Positions 27,418-35,697 of a DNA stretch of 64,000 nucleotides are shown here, piece after piece. The stretch lies in the IMG/VR virus record IMGVR_UViG_3300009168_000004, positions 1 to 64,000 of that record; one strand, given 5' to 3'. The number at the start of each line of letters is the position of its first letter. Positions within the stretch are counted from its first letter, which is position 1. This DNA is from a virus. The translations under genes were made by a program, and so were the position numbers. The notes beneath the pieces were generated by a model. That model saw nothing but the letters and a program-made list of their open reading frames with translations. It was not told the DNA's origin and did not search any database.

Positions 27418-29579
27418 TATCGTCCCACCCACTGCGGCTTGCGTCCGGTCGACCTGGTCTGCCGCCGGACCGCGTACTTGATCAGGCCCCTGGCGCTGTC
27501 CTCGGACGCCGTCACCGGGAAGCTCTCGCCACCCGGCAGGTTCAGGACGATGGGCCTGCCCCCGGCGGCCGGAGCCTGGACTGGCCCCCCATCCGCGAAC
27601 CGTGGCCTGCTGACGCTGCCTGCGAGCCCGCCCAGCGCGTGCTGGAAAGCCCCGCCAGGATTGAAGGTCCCGTTGTTGACTGAGCGCATGAACGCGTGGC
27701 CGTACTTGCGGACCGCCCTGGCGCGGATGACCCACTCGTTGTTCGAGAGCCAAGCCGGGATGCTGTCGGAGGTGGAGGTTCCGGGTCCCCGGATGTGCCC
27801 GCCTCCGGCGGCCTTGACCTCCCCGCCGCCCGCCGCGTTGTTGGCCTTGCTCTTGATCTTGTCCAGGAGCGACAGGAGGCTCTGGGCGAAGGTGAAGAGC
27901 CCACCCAGCTTCGACATGACGAACTCGACCGCGGCATTCCAGACGTTCTGAAAGGTCTGCGTGATCGACGTCCAGATCCCGTTGACGGTGTCAGCGATGA
28001 ACTGGAGGCCAGACCTGATCGCGTCGGGCAGGGTGACGGTGAAGAAGTTGACGAGCCCGTTCCAGACGGCGATGCTCGCATCGACGATCCACTTCCAGCC
28101 CGCAGCTACGATCTCTCCGAGGCTCTTCAGAGCAGATGAGATCGCGTCGGGCAGAGTCGTTCCGAAGAACGTGGTGATGCCCTGCAGGATCGACGACACC
28201 CCCGACGAGATCGCCTGCGGAAGAGTCGTCCCGAAGAACGTGACGAGCGCCGCCCAGACCTTGGTGATGTCCCCGCCCATCGCCTCGAAGGCGGCGAACG
28301 CCAGCATAACCGCGGCGATGGCCAGGCCGATCGGACCGAGCGACGCGACCACAAGACGCAGAGCAACCGCCAGGCCCCGGAGACCAATGGCCGCAAATCC
28401 AAGCGCTTGGGGCAGGCGAAGGAGGACGCTGAGGACGATCTGGAAGGCGCCACCTCCGGCCTTGAGCAGCGCGAACAGGACCGTGAAGGCTCGGGTCATC
28501 AGTCCCACAAGAACGACGATGGCCAGGCCGCCGCCCGTGAGCTCCGTCCCGAAGACCGCGTTGATCGCGGCGGCCACCGGCTGCAGGGCAGCGACGAAGG
28601 AGTTGATCGCGGGGATGACCGCGTTCTGGATGATGTTCGCGATCGTCCCGACGGCCTGGCCGATCACGGTGAACGCCCGCTCGACGCCTCCGCCCTGGAC
28701 GAACGCGTCGATCTTGGCGGCGATCGAGTCGAACGTGGCGATGATCTTCGCTCGGTTCTGCTCGAACAGGGCGACCACGCGGTTGACGATGCCGGAGACT
28801 GCAGGACCGAGACTCCGCTGCATGTCGCCGATGAAGGTGTCCGCCGCCCGTCCGGCCGTGATGAGCGAACCGGCGAGGGTTCCGCCGAACGTGTCGGCCA
28901 GCTTGCCGAAGGCCTCCTGCTTGGCCGCCGTAGCCTGAAGCCGCTGCGTCTCCTCCCGCAGCGCCTCCTCCTGCTGCCGGGTGAACTCCGCTTCCTTCTG
29001 AGACTGCTTGTACGAGAAGTTCAGATCCTGGATCGCCTGGTCGTACTCAGAGAAGGAGAGCTTGCCGTTGGCCAGGTCCCGATTGAGCCCCTGAACCGAC
29101 TGGCGATAGCTGAACTGCGCCTTCTCGGTGGCCTGGGCAGTCTGGGCGGCTCGGATCTGCGCGTCGGTCTGCGAGTCCTGCGACTTGCCAGCCTCGTCGT
29201 AGGACTTGGCAGCCAGCCTCGCCCCGGCGATCAGGCCTCCGCTGACCGCCGCAGCCATCGTGGCGACCCGACGGGAGCCCATGATGAAGCGGTTCGAGGC
29301 AGTGGCTGCGCGTCCCAGCCCGGACGTGAGCTTGCCGAAGCCGCTGGACATCGCCTCGATCGAGCCGAGCGCGCCAGGTGCAGGCCTGAGCTGCTGCAGA
29401 GCCTTGGCTCCGGAGCGCATCTGCGTGAACCAGCTGCTCAGGCTCTTGCCGGACCGCGCCGCCGCGCCGTCGATCGTCGCGAACGCGGTCTGTCCGGCCG
29501 CGCCGAGCGCAAGGAGGCCAGCCTCGGCTTGGGGCAGGCCTTCGATCCTGACTTCGGAAACGAGGTCTTCGTCAGCCAT
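27417..29579 (-). CDS. tail tape measure protein
   Basis: 720-residue tape measure, a length that would fit a tail of about 100 nm on the usual 1.5 Angstrom-per-residue rule. The N-terminal half is a long coiled coil (for example EKAQFSYRQSVQGLNRDLAN); the centre has two hydrophobic membrane-insertion segments at about residues 355-435 (MTRAFTVLFALLKAGGGAFQ, LGPIGLAIAAVMLAFAAF); the C-terminus is glycine/aromatic-rich. It sits just after a likely minor tail gene and before the distal tail genes, the canonical position. It scaffolds tail length and probably helps DNA cross the membrane. Confidence 0.8.
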   Translation of the reverse strand: MADEDLVSEVRIEGLPQAEAGLLALGAAGQTAFATIDGAAARSGKSLSSWFTQMRSGAKALQQLRPAPGALGSIEAMSSGFGKLTSGLGRAATASNRFIMGSRRVATMAAAVSGGLIAGARLAAKSYDEAGKSQDSQTDAQIRAAQTAQATEKAQFSYRQSVQGLNRDLANGKLSFSEYDQAIQDLNFSYKQSQKEAEFTRQQEEALREETQRLQATAAKQEAFGKLADTFGGTLAGSLITAGRAADTFIGDMQRSLGPAVSGIVNRVVALFEQNRAKIIATFDSIAAKIDAFVQGGGVERAFTVIGQAVGTIANIIQNAVIPAINSFVAALQPVAAAINAVFGTELTGGGLAIVVLVGLMTRAFTVLFALLKAGGGAFQIVLSVLLRLPQALGFAAIGLRGLAVALRLVVASLGPIGLAIAAVMLAFAAFEAMGGDITKVWAALVTFFGTTLPQAISSGVSSILQGITTFFGTTLPDAISSALKSLGEIVAAGWKWIVDASIAVWNGLVNFFTVTLPDAIRSGLQFIADTVNGIWTSITQTFQNVWNAAVEFVMSKLGGLFTFAQSLLSLLDKIKSKANNAAGGGEVKAAGGGHIRGPGTSTSDSIPAWLSNNEWVIRARAVRKYGHAFMRSVNNGTFNPGGAFQHALGGLAGSVSRPRFADGGPVQAPAAGGRPIVLNLPGGESFPVTASEDSARGLIKYAVRRQTRSTGRKPQWVGR

Positions 29580-30135
29580 TGGTCCGCAGGGCCTCCCGGT
29601 AGTATCGACCGAGCCGCTTCTGCTCCTGCCGAACGATGTCTCGCAGCCGCCACTTGCGCGGGATGACCACGAACTCCTTGCCCACGTACTTGGCCTCCAC
29701 CGTCCCGGCGCCCGTCCGGGCCATCAGGAGCGGCGATCGGCCCAGCCGCTCGACGCGGAAGAGATTTCCGGGGTAGTCGCGTGCCCTGATCCCCTGGGCT
29801 TCCCTGGCCCACGGCAGGGGTATCCACAAGAGGGGGCGGCCAAAGATCTTCGCCCCGAACTCGAACACCCGCCAGTAGAACACGCTGTGCGTGACCCGGA
29901 TGCTCAGCCGAACGCGGCTCCGAAAGGACAGGTACGCCCGGAAGCCAGCCTGCCACCGAGCGCTGCCGAAGTTCCCTCCGGCCTTGATGTTTTCGCGACC
30001 CCGAGTCTCAATGGCCGCCGCTGCCCGACGGGCAGAAGCCTGCGTGGCCTTGACCATCTTCTCGGAGTAGCGCTTTGTCTGCGCACTCCAGAGCTGGCCG
30101 ACGGCCTTGCCATTGAACGAGACCCGGATGGTCAC
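29572..30135 (-). CDS. minor tail protein (putative), 187 aa
   Basis: 187-residue protein, basic (MTIRVSFNGKAVGQLW, many Arg/Lys), between the chaperone and the tape measure. Its location matches the minor tail or completion genes of siphoviruses, but no diagnostic motif is seen. The stop overlaps the start of the tape measure by 8 bases; ATG 30135 overlaps the end of the frameshifted chaperone frame. Confidence 0.5.
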   Translation of the reverse strand: MTIRVSFNGKAVGQLWSAQTKRYSEKMVKATQASARRAAAAIETRGRENIKAGGNFGSARWQAGFRAYLSFRSRVRLSIRVTHSVFYWRVFEFGAKIFGRPLLWIPLPWAREAQGIRARDYPGNLFRVERLGRSPLLMARTGAGTVEAKYVGKEFVVIPRKWRLRDIVRQEQKRLGRYYREALRTNG

Positions 30136-30763
30136 TGCGACTTGTCCTCCAGTTGCTTCATGAACTTAGCGAAGCCCTTCTTGTCGGCGTGCGCAGAGTT
30201 CCTCAGCAGCACGACCAGCCTGGCATCCCTCGCCATCTGGTCCCGTTCGATCACTTCGCACCAGGCGCTGAGCTGTCTGGGGGTGTAGCCCCAGGCGGCT
30301 TCGACGGGGTGCCCTGCTCGGATGACTGTGTTGAGGGCGCGGGCAATCTCGTAGCCGCTCCCTTGGTAGGCCCGTCGGCGACGCCGCCGCCCGCGCCCCA
30401 CAGCTCCGACAGGCCGTCGACGAAAGACTGCAGGCCCTGGGGGAAGGTGCACTCGACGATCCCCATGACCAGCAGGGCCGTGACCCCGGCCGGCAGCTCC
30501 AGGCACTCCTGGATCGCGTCCGGGTCGTCCTTCTTCCCCAGTCCGGCCGCGCACAGCTTGGCCAGCATGACGGGCGACTGCGAGAGTAGCGAGCTCACGA
30601 TGTCACCCTCGAGCCTCTTCTCGGCGAACACCAGACGCAGCTCCGGGATCTCCGACAGGAGGTTCATAATGAACGCAGCGCTGAGGCCCTTTACCTCAGC
30701 GATCTTCCGGTCCTTGACCTTGACCTCGAAGGTCATGGCACCCAGGTCAACAAGACTTACCAC
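30132..30763 (-). CDS. tail assembly chaperone, -1 frameshift product
   Basis: A second chaperone form produced by reading the 30251-30763 frame and slipping back one base near 30360 into the frame that ends at 30132. The extension is a plausible protein (GYEIARALNTVIRAGHPVEA, then WGYTPRQLSAWCEVIERDQM) while the zero-frame end is low-complexity Pro/Ser/Gly. This mirrors lambda G and GT, where about 4 percent of ribosomes shift -1. No perfect slippery heptamer of the usual type was found, so the exact site is uncertain, and the extension might also be a separate gene. Confidence 0.45.
30251..30763 (-). CDS. tail assembly chaperone
   Basis: 170-residue protein directly upstream of the tape measure region and after the tube protein, in the place of lambda G. 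The N-terminal 110 residues are a helical domain with a beta start (MTFEVKVKDRKIAEVKGLSA), and the last 60 are Pro/Ser/Gly-rich, as in G-type chaperones before a frameshift. It would bind the tape measure during tail assembly. GTG 30763 has GAGGAG nine bases upstream; ATG 30736 is the alternative. Confidence 0.6.
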   Translation of the reverse strand: MVSLVDLGAMTFEVKVKDRKIAEVKGLSAAFIMNLLSEIPELRLVFAEKRLEGDIVSSLLSQSPVMLAKLCAAGLGKKDDPDAIQECLELPAGVTALLVMGIVECTFPQGLQSFVDGLSELWGAGGGVADGPTKGAATRLPAPSTQSSEQGTPSKPPGATPPDSSAPGAK

Positions 30764-30782
30764 TCTACTCTCCTCGTTAGGA

Positions 30783-30808
30783 GGCGCCCGCTTTGGGAAG
30801 CGGACGCC
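30783..30808 (-). terminator. 11-bp hairpin between tube and chaperone genes
   Basis: On the minus strand GGCGTCCGCTT-CCCA-AAGCGGGCGCC forms an 11-bp stem (one G-U pair) without a U-run. It probably attenuates transcription so the tube gene is made in excess over chaperone and tape measure. Confidence 0.5.
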
Positions 30809-30835
30809 GCCGGGTTAGGGCCGCCCGAAGCAGGC

Positions 30836-31390
30836 TTAGCTGGCGTCCGCCAGGTTGGTCCACTTGAGGATGCCGAACTTGCCGAGCGTGTCGCCCACGG
30901 TCTCGCTGACGAGCATCTCGCCCTCGAGCTCCATGTTGCCCCACTCGTCCTCCTCGAAGGCTCCGAACTCCCCGTTCGGGTTCAGGCTGACCCGGTACAG
31001 GAGCCAGTCGATCCGCGGACCGACGTCATTGGTGGCTTCGATCTTGAGCTGACCGATGATCTCGGTCTCGGCGAAGATCTCGACCTCAGGTCCGCCGACT
31101 GCGTCTTCGTCGAGGGTGCCCATGACCATCAGAGCCACGTTGTACGGCGTGAACTCCTCCATGGTGATGGCGAGGGTTCCGCCCTGCTCCAGGAGCACGC
31201 TCAGGTCCTTCTGACGAATGCCTTCGCGAGAGGTGAAGTGATCGAGCTTTTCGTTCGTCGGGGTGATGGTCGCTTCGGTGCAGTTGCCGAGGTCGGTCCA
31301 GTCTACGGCGCCGTCCTTCTTGAACGACACTTTGCCCTTGCCGATCCGATAGTTGCCGGTGTTCGGGCTGATGAGGGTTGGTTCAGGCAT
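30836..31390 (-). CDS. major tail (tube) protein
   Basis: 184-residue tube protein of the phage tail-tube fold, judged by position and pattern: an early KGKVSFKKDG, a charged middle and the C-terminal LEGEMLVSETVGDTLGKFGI, typical of the two-layer tube proteins preceding chaperone and tape measure genes. No insertion of an extra Ig-like domain. Start ATG 31390; an attenuator hairpin follows. It would form the stacked hexameric rings of the tail. Confidence 0.7.
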   Translation of the reverse strand: MPEPTLISPNTGNYRIGKGKVSFKKDGAVDWTDLGNCTEATITPTNEKLDHFTSREGIRQKDLSVLLEQGGTLAITMEEFTPYNVALMVMGTLDEDAVGGPEVEIFAETEIIGQLKIEATNDVGPRIDWLLYRVSLNPNGEFGAFEEDEWGNMELEGEMLVSETVGDTLGKFGILKWTNLADAS

Positions 31391-31403
31391 ATCTCAAATT
31401 CTC

Positions 31404-31883
31404 CTATTGTCGCGTTGGATCGAACACGTAGGTGATGGAGAAGTCGAGCCGCATCTGACCTTCACCAGAGCTTCCACCCTTCATGTCGACGTCAGTGCCA
31501 GTCAGCTCGATAGCTCCGTTTGGTCCGACGAGGGTCCTCAGCGCCGCGTCCATTTCGACGGCGGCAAGGTATGCGAGCCTCATCGTATTCAACTCAGTAC
31601 CGATTTCTTCGTTTAGCGGCCGGCGGTCCTTCACAAGGAAGTAGACTTCAGGCCGCATCGTCACAAGCTGCGGGCCGATGCCGCTCGCTCCTCCCCTGCC
31701 CTGCCGCGACCCTGTGAGCCGCGAGGTCTCCGCGCCGTCGAGCAGGACAGAAGCTGGCCGCTCGTCCTGATCCACAAGCCCGCGGTTGCGATACGCGTTC
31801 TTGAACCGCGCCGAGTCAGTGACCGTCAGCCCTACGATCGTGGCGAAGAGCTGAGAGAGGATTTGTTCGCGCTTGTCGGCCAT
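31404..31883 (-). CDS. tail completion/terminator protein (putative)
   Basis: 159-residue protein upstream of the tube gene, the usual place of the lambda U-like tail terminator. The start MADKREQILSQLFATIVGLT and the later MRPEVYFLVKDRR and MRLAYLAAVEMD segments are alpha/beta in the manner of that family, though no strict signature is seen. Start ATG 31883. It would cap the finished tail and join it to the head. Confidence 0.45.
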   Translation of the reverse strand: MADKREQILSQLFATIVGLTVTDSARFKNAYRNRGLVDQDERPASVLLDGAETSRLTGSRQGRGGASGIGPQLVTMRPEVYFLVKDRRPLNEEIGTELNTMRLAYLAAVEMDAALRTLVGPNGAIELTGTDVDMKGGSSGEGQMRLDFSITYVFDPTRQ

Positions 31884-31890
31884 GCCGCCC

Positions 31891-32265
31891 TCAGTACGAA
31901 ACGTCTAGATCGCCGGTTGCGATGGCCACCTTCTCCCCGCTGTCCACGCCGACCGACGAGACAATTTTCTTGGCCAGGCGATTGCCAGCCGAGGCTGCGT
32001 CGTGGAGGGTCACGTAGGTCACGGTCGCTGCCCCGGAGGCGTCCCCGAAGTCGATCTCCGCCGTGTTCGACATGGCGCGAGCAGCGATGGAGCCGAACGT
32101 GACCGCCTGGCGGGTCAGGGCGACGGTGCCCGTGACCTCCGTGCCTGCCCCGTCGGGGTCGCCGTTGTAGAGTCCGGCGTAGACGTTTGCCGGGTCGGAA
32201 GGGAAAGCGCTGCTCTTCAGCCAGTTGAGCAGTGCGTCTCCGAGGTAGGTGGACATGTCGGACAT
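31891..32265 (-). CDS. tail-fibre-type protein B, 124 aa
   Basis: 124-residue protein of the same family as the gene at 20283-20681: shared blocks STYLGDALLNWLK, NVYAGLYNGDPDG, DAASAGNRLAKKIV and IATGDLDVSY, giving roughly one third identity by eye. Its placement among head-tail joining genes is unusual for a fibre. ATG 32265. Confidence 0.55.
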   Translation of the reverse strand: MSDMSTYLGDALLNWLKSSAFPSDPANVYAGLYNGDPDGAGTEVTGTVALTRQAVTFGSIAARAMSNTAEIDFGDASGAATVTYVTLHDAASAGNRLAKKIVSSVGVDSGEKVAIATGDLDVSY

Positions 32266-32293
32266 GGTCTAGGGATCTCCTTTGGTGCCCGTC

Positions 32294-32500
32294 TCAGCCT
32301 TCCAGCTTCGACTTGATGATCGGGATCGGCTCTTGCGGAGCCGGGTTGCTGGGATCGCGACGCGGCTCACCTGGCCGGCGCAGCCCCATGCTGAAGCCGA
32401 CCTTGCCGAGAACGACCTTCGTCTTGCCAGTCTCCGGGTCCTCGATGCGGTGGGGCTTCCTCTTGTCGATGCCAGCCTCCTCCGCGTACTTCTTTTCCAT
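32294..32500 (-). CDS. hypothetical protein, 68 aa
   Basis: 68-residue highly charged protein (MEKKYAEEAGIDKRKPHRIE) with a Pro-rich end. Located between the connector-fusion and fibre-type genes of the joining region; no family recognised. Confidence 0.5.
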   Translation of the reverse strand: MEKKYAEEAGIDKRKPHRIEDPETGKTKVVLGKVGFSMGLRRPGEPRRDPSNPAPQEPIPIIKSKLEG

Positions 32501-32512
32501 CGTTCAAACTCC

Positions 32513-34354
32513 CTACGGGGGTGTAGCTCTGATTTCGAAACCGAGCCCGTTCAGTTCGCGGAAAGCGTTTCCGCCCGTCGCCGTGATGGCCATCGTCTCG
32601 GCTGCGGTCGAAGCAGACTGACGTTGGGCGACGAGATACTGCATGCCCGGTACGGCCGTGCTTCCGTTGGTCAGGACCGTTGCAGCATTGGGTCCAAGAG
32701 CTGCCGTGTTGAAGTCGTCATTCTCCGCCGCCTCTCCAACCGCAACCGCCCCTCCCATCCAGACCCAGCGGGAAGAGGTGGTTTCGGAATTGACAGTCGA
32801 CAATCCCCAAGAGACGGCGCTCGCTCCGTTCGCGCTCATCGTCCGCGAACTGCGGATGAAGCTCTGCGGGCTTGCCGACACGCCCCAAACGGCTGCATGC
32901 CCGCCCGAGATCTCGTACGCGCCGATGAACGATCGCTGCTTCGTCCCGCCCAGCGTCGCCGTCACCGTCATTCCGGTCTGCGCAGTAGGAACAAAGATGA
33001 TGCGGAAGTCGATGACGCAGTTCTTCGTGACGGTCTGGTTCCACGTGGTCGCGTTCACGTCAACCGCAAGGACCGTCAAGCCCTTGTTGTTCGTGACGTT
33101 GCTGACGGTCGCGCCCGTGCCGACGACCATCGTCAGGACTGCAACGTAGCTCCCGGCCGCAACGTTGAACGAAGCGCTGGCAAGCGAGCCGCCCGTGGTG
33201 CCGCTGTTGACTGCGCTCTGGACGATGGTGGCCACCTGAAGGTTCGCCGACACGGCGGCCGTGCTGGCGGTCTCGATCGTCTCGCTGAAGCCCTCCCCGT
33301 CAGTGTAGGACACGCGGCAGCGCAGCGCCTTGCCGACCAGCGAGTGCTCCACCGTGTAGGCAGCGGACGTTGCGCCCGAGATGTCCACGCTGTCCGTGTG
33401 GTTGCGCCACTGATAGGTGATGCCGGTGGCCGGACCATCCGGGTCGTCGTCGTTGAACGTGCAGGTGATCGTCTGACCTTCGACGGGCGTCGTGTCGTCG
33501 ATCGATGCGGTCGCGTCGCCGCTGTCCACAGGACCCGACGGGATCGAAGTGACGATGGCGTTGTCGATCGCAAAGCCCAGCCCGAAGTTCACAGCCGGAA
33601 CATACTGCGTGTTCTCGACGACCGAAGCCATGCTGAAGCCCAGGCCGAAGCTCGCCGAGATGAACTCGGTGCTCATCGCCCTGACGATCGCCGCCGCGTT
33701 GAAGCCCAGGCTGAAGTCCGCAGCGATATACTGCGTGTTCTCGATGATCGCCGCCGCGTCGAAGCCCAGGCCAAACGCGACCGGGCCGATGTACTTGATC
33801 TCTGTGACCGGAGACTCGATGATGAAGCCCAGGTCGAACGATGCTTGCAGCTCATAGACCGCCCGCGCGATCGGGACCATGCCGAACCCGAAGCCAAAGG
33901 ACGCGCCGTGGATCTCGTTGACGATCGCGATGTCGGCGACCTCCGAGTCGAAGCCCACGCCCAGGGCGATGGCTCCGATGAGCTCGACGGGCCGGAGGTA
34001 GTTGACCGTCTGATTGTAGGTCACCGCACAGTCGTAGAAGAAGATCGTCGGGTCGCTCTGACGGGGACCCTTGATCGGCTCGACAATGTTGTACTCAGCC
34101 CCGGCGAAGAAGATCTTGTCAAGCTTGTGGTTCGGGGCCTCGCTTCCAAACTCCTCCAGGCTCAGAGCGGAGACGAGGATGCGGGATGCGCCTTCCTCGT
34201 GCAGCCCCTTCTCGCGCGGGTTGTACTCCAGGCGCGCAGCACGGCACTTCCTCGTCACGCCTCCGCGGACGATGAGAGCCTGGTCAGCGTCGATCTTCCC
34301 CAGCTTCTTGAGCTGGCGATCGACGACCTTGCGTGCCCGTGTGTAAGAGACCAT
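32513..34354 (-). CDS. head-tail joining protein fused to FGLGF-repeat, Ig-like and C-terminal domains, 613 aa
   Basis: 613-residue composite. Residues 1-120 look like a head-completion/adaptor domain (MVSYTRARKVVDRQLKKLG). Residues 125-285 are seven tandem copies of about 21-25 residues with the consensus ASFGLGF followed by a helix and ENTQYI (for example SFGLGFSMASVVENTQYVPA). Residues about 290-390 form an Ig-like domain (VEGQTITCTF, ITYQWRNHTDSV), and the rest is a beta-rich C-terminal domain that may be exposed on the virion. Start ATG 34354. Fused Ig domains often decorate virions and bind surfaces; the repeat block is unusual. Confidence 0.6.
   Translation of the reverse strand: MVSYTRARKVVDRQLKKLGKIDADQALIVRGGVTRKCRAARLEYNPREKGLHEEGASRILVSALSLEEFGSEAPNHKLDKIFFAGAEYNIVEPIKGPRQSDPTIFFYDCAVTYNQTVNYLRPVELIGAIALGVGFDSEVADIAIVNEIHGASFGFGFGMVPIARAVYELQASFDLGFIIESPVTEIKYIGPVAFGLGFDAAAIIENTQYIAADFSLGFNAAAIVRAMSTEFISASFGLGFSMASVVENTQYVPAVNFGLGFAIDNAIVTSIPSGPVDSGDATASIDDTTPVEGQTITCTFNDDDPDGPATGITYQWRNHTDSVDISGATSAAYTVEHSLVGKALRCRVSYTDGEGFSETIETASTAAVSANLQVATIVQSAVNSGTTGGSLASASFNVAAGSYVAVLTMVVGTGATVSNVTNNKGLTVLAVDVNATTWNQTVTKNCVIDFRIIFVPTAQTGMTVTATLGGTKQRSFIGAYEISGGHAAVWGVSASPQSFIRSSRTMSANGASAVSWGLSTVNSETTSSRWVWMGGAVAVGEAAENDDFNTAALGPNAATVLTNGSTAVPGMQYLVAQRQSASTAAETMAITATGGNAFRELNGLGFEIRATPP
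33580..33970 (-). repeat. seven tandem 60-75 bp coding repeats
   Basis: Within the 613-residue gene, about seven units encode [A/S/V]-x-F-[G/D/S]-L-G-F-x(4)-[A]-x(4)-ENTQYI-like segments. Divergence between units suggests an old internal expansion. Confidence 0.6.
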
Positions 34355-34355
34355 C

Positions 34356-34739
34356 TCAGATCGCGACGATGGCTGGTTTGTTGCGGGTCAGAAGTCGAAG
34401 ATAGTTCCGGCCATAGATCGTACTGGCGTAGTCGCTCATCCCGGAGGACAGGTCGGCCTTGTCGTCGAAGTACGAGATCGAGAGGACCCCGCCGAAGCTT
34501 TCGCTGGCGATCCGGCCGGAGCCCGTGTCGATCTCGGCGTCGTCCCCGGAGGAGTTCTCCGTCGCAATCATGTGCGCCGCCAGGTACATGATCGCCGGCT
34601 GGTAGTCGGGTTCCGCCCACGACTCGTCGACTGAGGCCGAAGCCTCAGTCAGGATCAGGGTGACGTAGTCGTCGTCCTGTCCCTCAAAGACCGGGAAGCG
34701 AGCTTTGAACTGGGCGGCGTCGGGAACAGTGTACGGCAT
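34356..34739 (-). CDS. head-tail connector, DUF4054 family
   Basis: 127-residue helical protein of the DUF4054 (HK97 gp6-like) adaptor family: MPYTVPDAAQFKARFPVFEG, then DDYVTLILTEASASVDESW with PAIMYLAAHMIA. These form a ring below the portal. The length is normal. Start ATG 34739. Confidence 0.7.
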   Translation of the reverse strand: MPYTVPDAAQFKARFPVFEGQDDDYVTLILTEASASVDESWAEPDYQPAIMYLAAHMIATENSSGDDAEIDTGSGRIASESFGGVLSISYFDDKADLSSGMSDYASTIYGRNYLRLLTRNKPAIVAI

Positions 34740-34772
34740 TGGATGGGTCCTCAGAGCTGAATAGCGGGCCGT

Positions 34773-34797
34773 GGAGCGGCCAATCCAGGGCCGCCCC
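34773..34797 (-). terminator. weak hairpin after the 270-residue gene
   Basis: On the minus strand GGGGCGGCC pairs with GGCCGCTCC around a 7-base loop (one G-U). It lies just after the stop at 34800 and may reduce read-through into the connector gene. Confidence 0.35.
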
Positions 34798-34799
34798 TG

Positions 34800-35612
34800 T
34801 CATCTCCCCTTGTTTCGACTGACCTGCTGGCGGGGCTGGCTCAGCCCTCGAGGCGGGCTGCGAACCGGGGCTTCGCTTTTGCCTGGTCCCGGACCTTGGC
34901 CGAGCTGGACGACCTTCGGCCTTTCGCCACCACTGCCTTCGCCTTCTTGGCCGCCGTCTCGATCGCGGCCACCGCCTTGCCCGGTGGCCGGACGCCCCGG
35001 CCCTTCATGGCCAGCTTCTTCGCTGCCGCCCTGGCCTTCACCTGAGCCGCCGTCTGCTTCTTCGGTGTCCTCATCGCCATCCGTTCCGCTGTTGGCATCA
35101 CTCAACTCCTCATTTTCACTGTCCTCATCCTCGTCGTCTCCGATCACGAGGCCGATCTTTTCGCGCTTCAGAACCTCAGCCGGGTCCTCCTTCTTGGGGA
35201 TCGGAGCCATCAAGACCGCGTTGGCCTCGTCGACTGCACCGGCTTGGATGTGGTGAGCAGCGTTGGCCGCCCGTCGGGCCAGCTCCAGGCGCATCTCGCC
35301 GTGGTTCGGGCGCGAGCCCATGACGCCTTCGCCGATGACCCGGTTGACCACGGTCAAGATTTCGTTGTACTCGAGCTGATCGTAGTTCCGCAGAGTGTCA
35401 AGAACCGCGATGAGCTGCGGGCTGTCCTTGTCGATGTCCGTCCCCTCGGGGACGATGACGATGTTCTTGTGGTGCTTCTTGATCCTGTCGATCGTTCGCT
35501 GGGTCAGCTCTACGTTGACCGGCGATCCGACGGGAGCCTGGCGCGGGCGACCGCGCACGTTCACGAACACGCGCGGGCCGTCGCCGAAGTTCAGGAGGGT
35601 GACGATTGGCAT
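34800..35612 (-). CDS. hypothetical head protein with acidic tail, 270 aa
   Basis: Residues 1-165 form an alpha/beta domain (MPIVTLLNFGDGPRVFVNVR, later IVIVPEGTDIDKDSP); residues 165-190 are extremely acidic (GDDEDEDSENEELSDANSGT); the remaining 85 residues are Gly/Pro/Glu-rich and overlap, in another frame, the basic gene at 34841. Position after the major capsid gene suggests a head accessory. Because a second good reading frame covers the tail, the true end may be near 35090 or may include both. Confidence 0.5.
   Translation of the reverse strand: MPIVTLLNFGDGPRVFVNVRGRPRQAPVGSPVNVELTQRTIDRIKKHHKNIVIVPEGTDIDKDSPQLIAVLDTLRNYDQLEYNEILTVVNRVIGEGVMGSRPNHGEMRLELARRAANAAHHIQAGAVDEANAVLMAPIPKKEDPAEVLKREKIGLVIGDDEDEDSENEELSDANSGTDGDEDTEEADGGSGEGQGGSEEAGHEGPGRPATGQGGGRDRDGGQEGEGSGGERPKVVQLGQGPGPGKSEAPVRSPPRGLSQPRQQVSRNKGR
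34841..35098 (-). CDS. histone-like Lys/Ala-rich protein, 85 aa, overlapping out of frame
   Basis: 85-residue protein starting at ATG 35098 (or GTG 35101) with GAGGAG about eight bases upstream. It is extremely basic and Ala/Lys-rich (TPKKQTAAQVKARAAAKKLA, KAVAAIETAAKKAKAVVAKG), like histone H1 tails. It lies wholly inside the 270-residue frame but in another frame and follows the acidic stretch. Either two overlapping proteins are made or a shift would fuse acidic and basic parts. Its composition suggests binding DNA in the capsid. Confidence 0.45.
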   Translation of the reverse strand: MPTAERMAMRTPKKQTAAQVKARAAAKKLAMKGRGVRPPGKAVAAIETAAKKAKAVVAKGRRSSSSAKVRDQAKAKPRFAARLEG

Positions 35613-35646
35613 CTTGGTTCTCTCTGGGTTTCAGTCTGGAGAAAGC

Positions 35647-35671
35647 CGGAAGAGGGAGCGACCCTCTTCCG
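35647..35671 (-). terminator. hairpin after the major capsid gene
   Basis: On the minus strand CGGAAGAGGG-TCGCT-CCCTCTTCCG forms a perfect 10-bp stem followed by GGCTTTCTCC. Placed directly after the capsid gene stop, it probably lowers expression of the downstream genes. Confidence 0.5.
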
Positions 35672-35697
35672 ACCCATTCAAGCTCAATCCAGAAGGA

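Noticed and set aside
32282-34591. Plus-strand open frame of 769 codons
   Set aside because: Antisense shadow of the 613-residue joining protein, rich in Arg and Asp without any motif.
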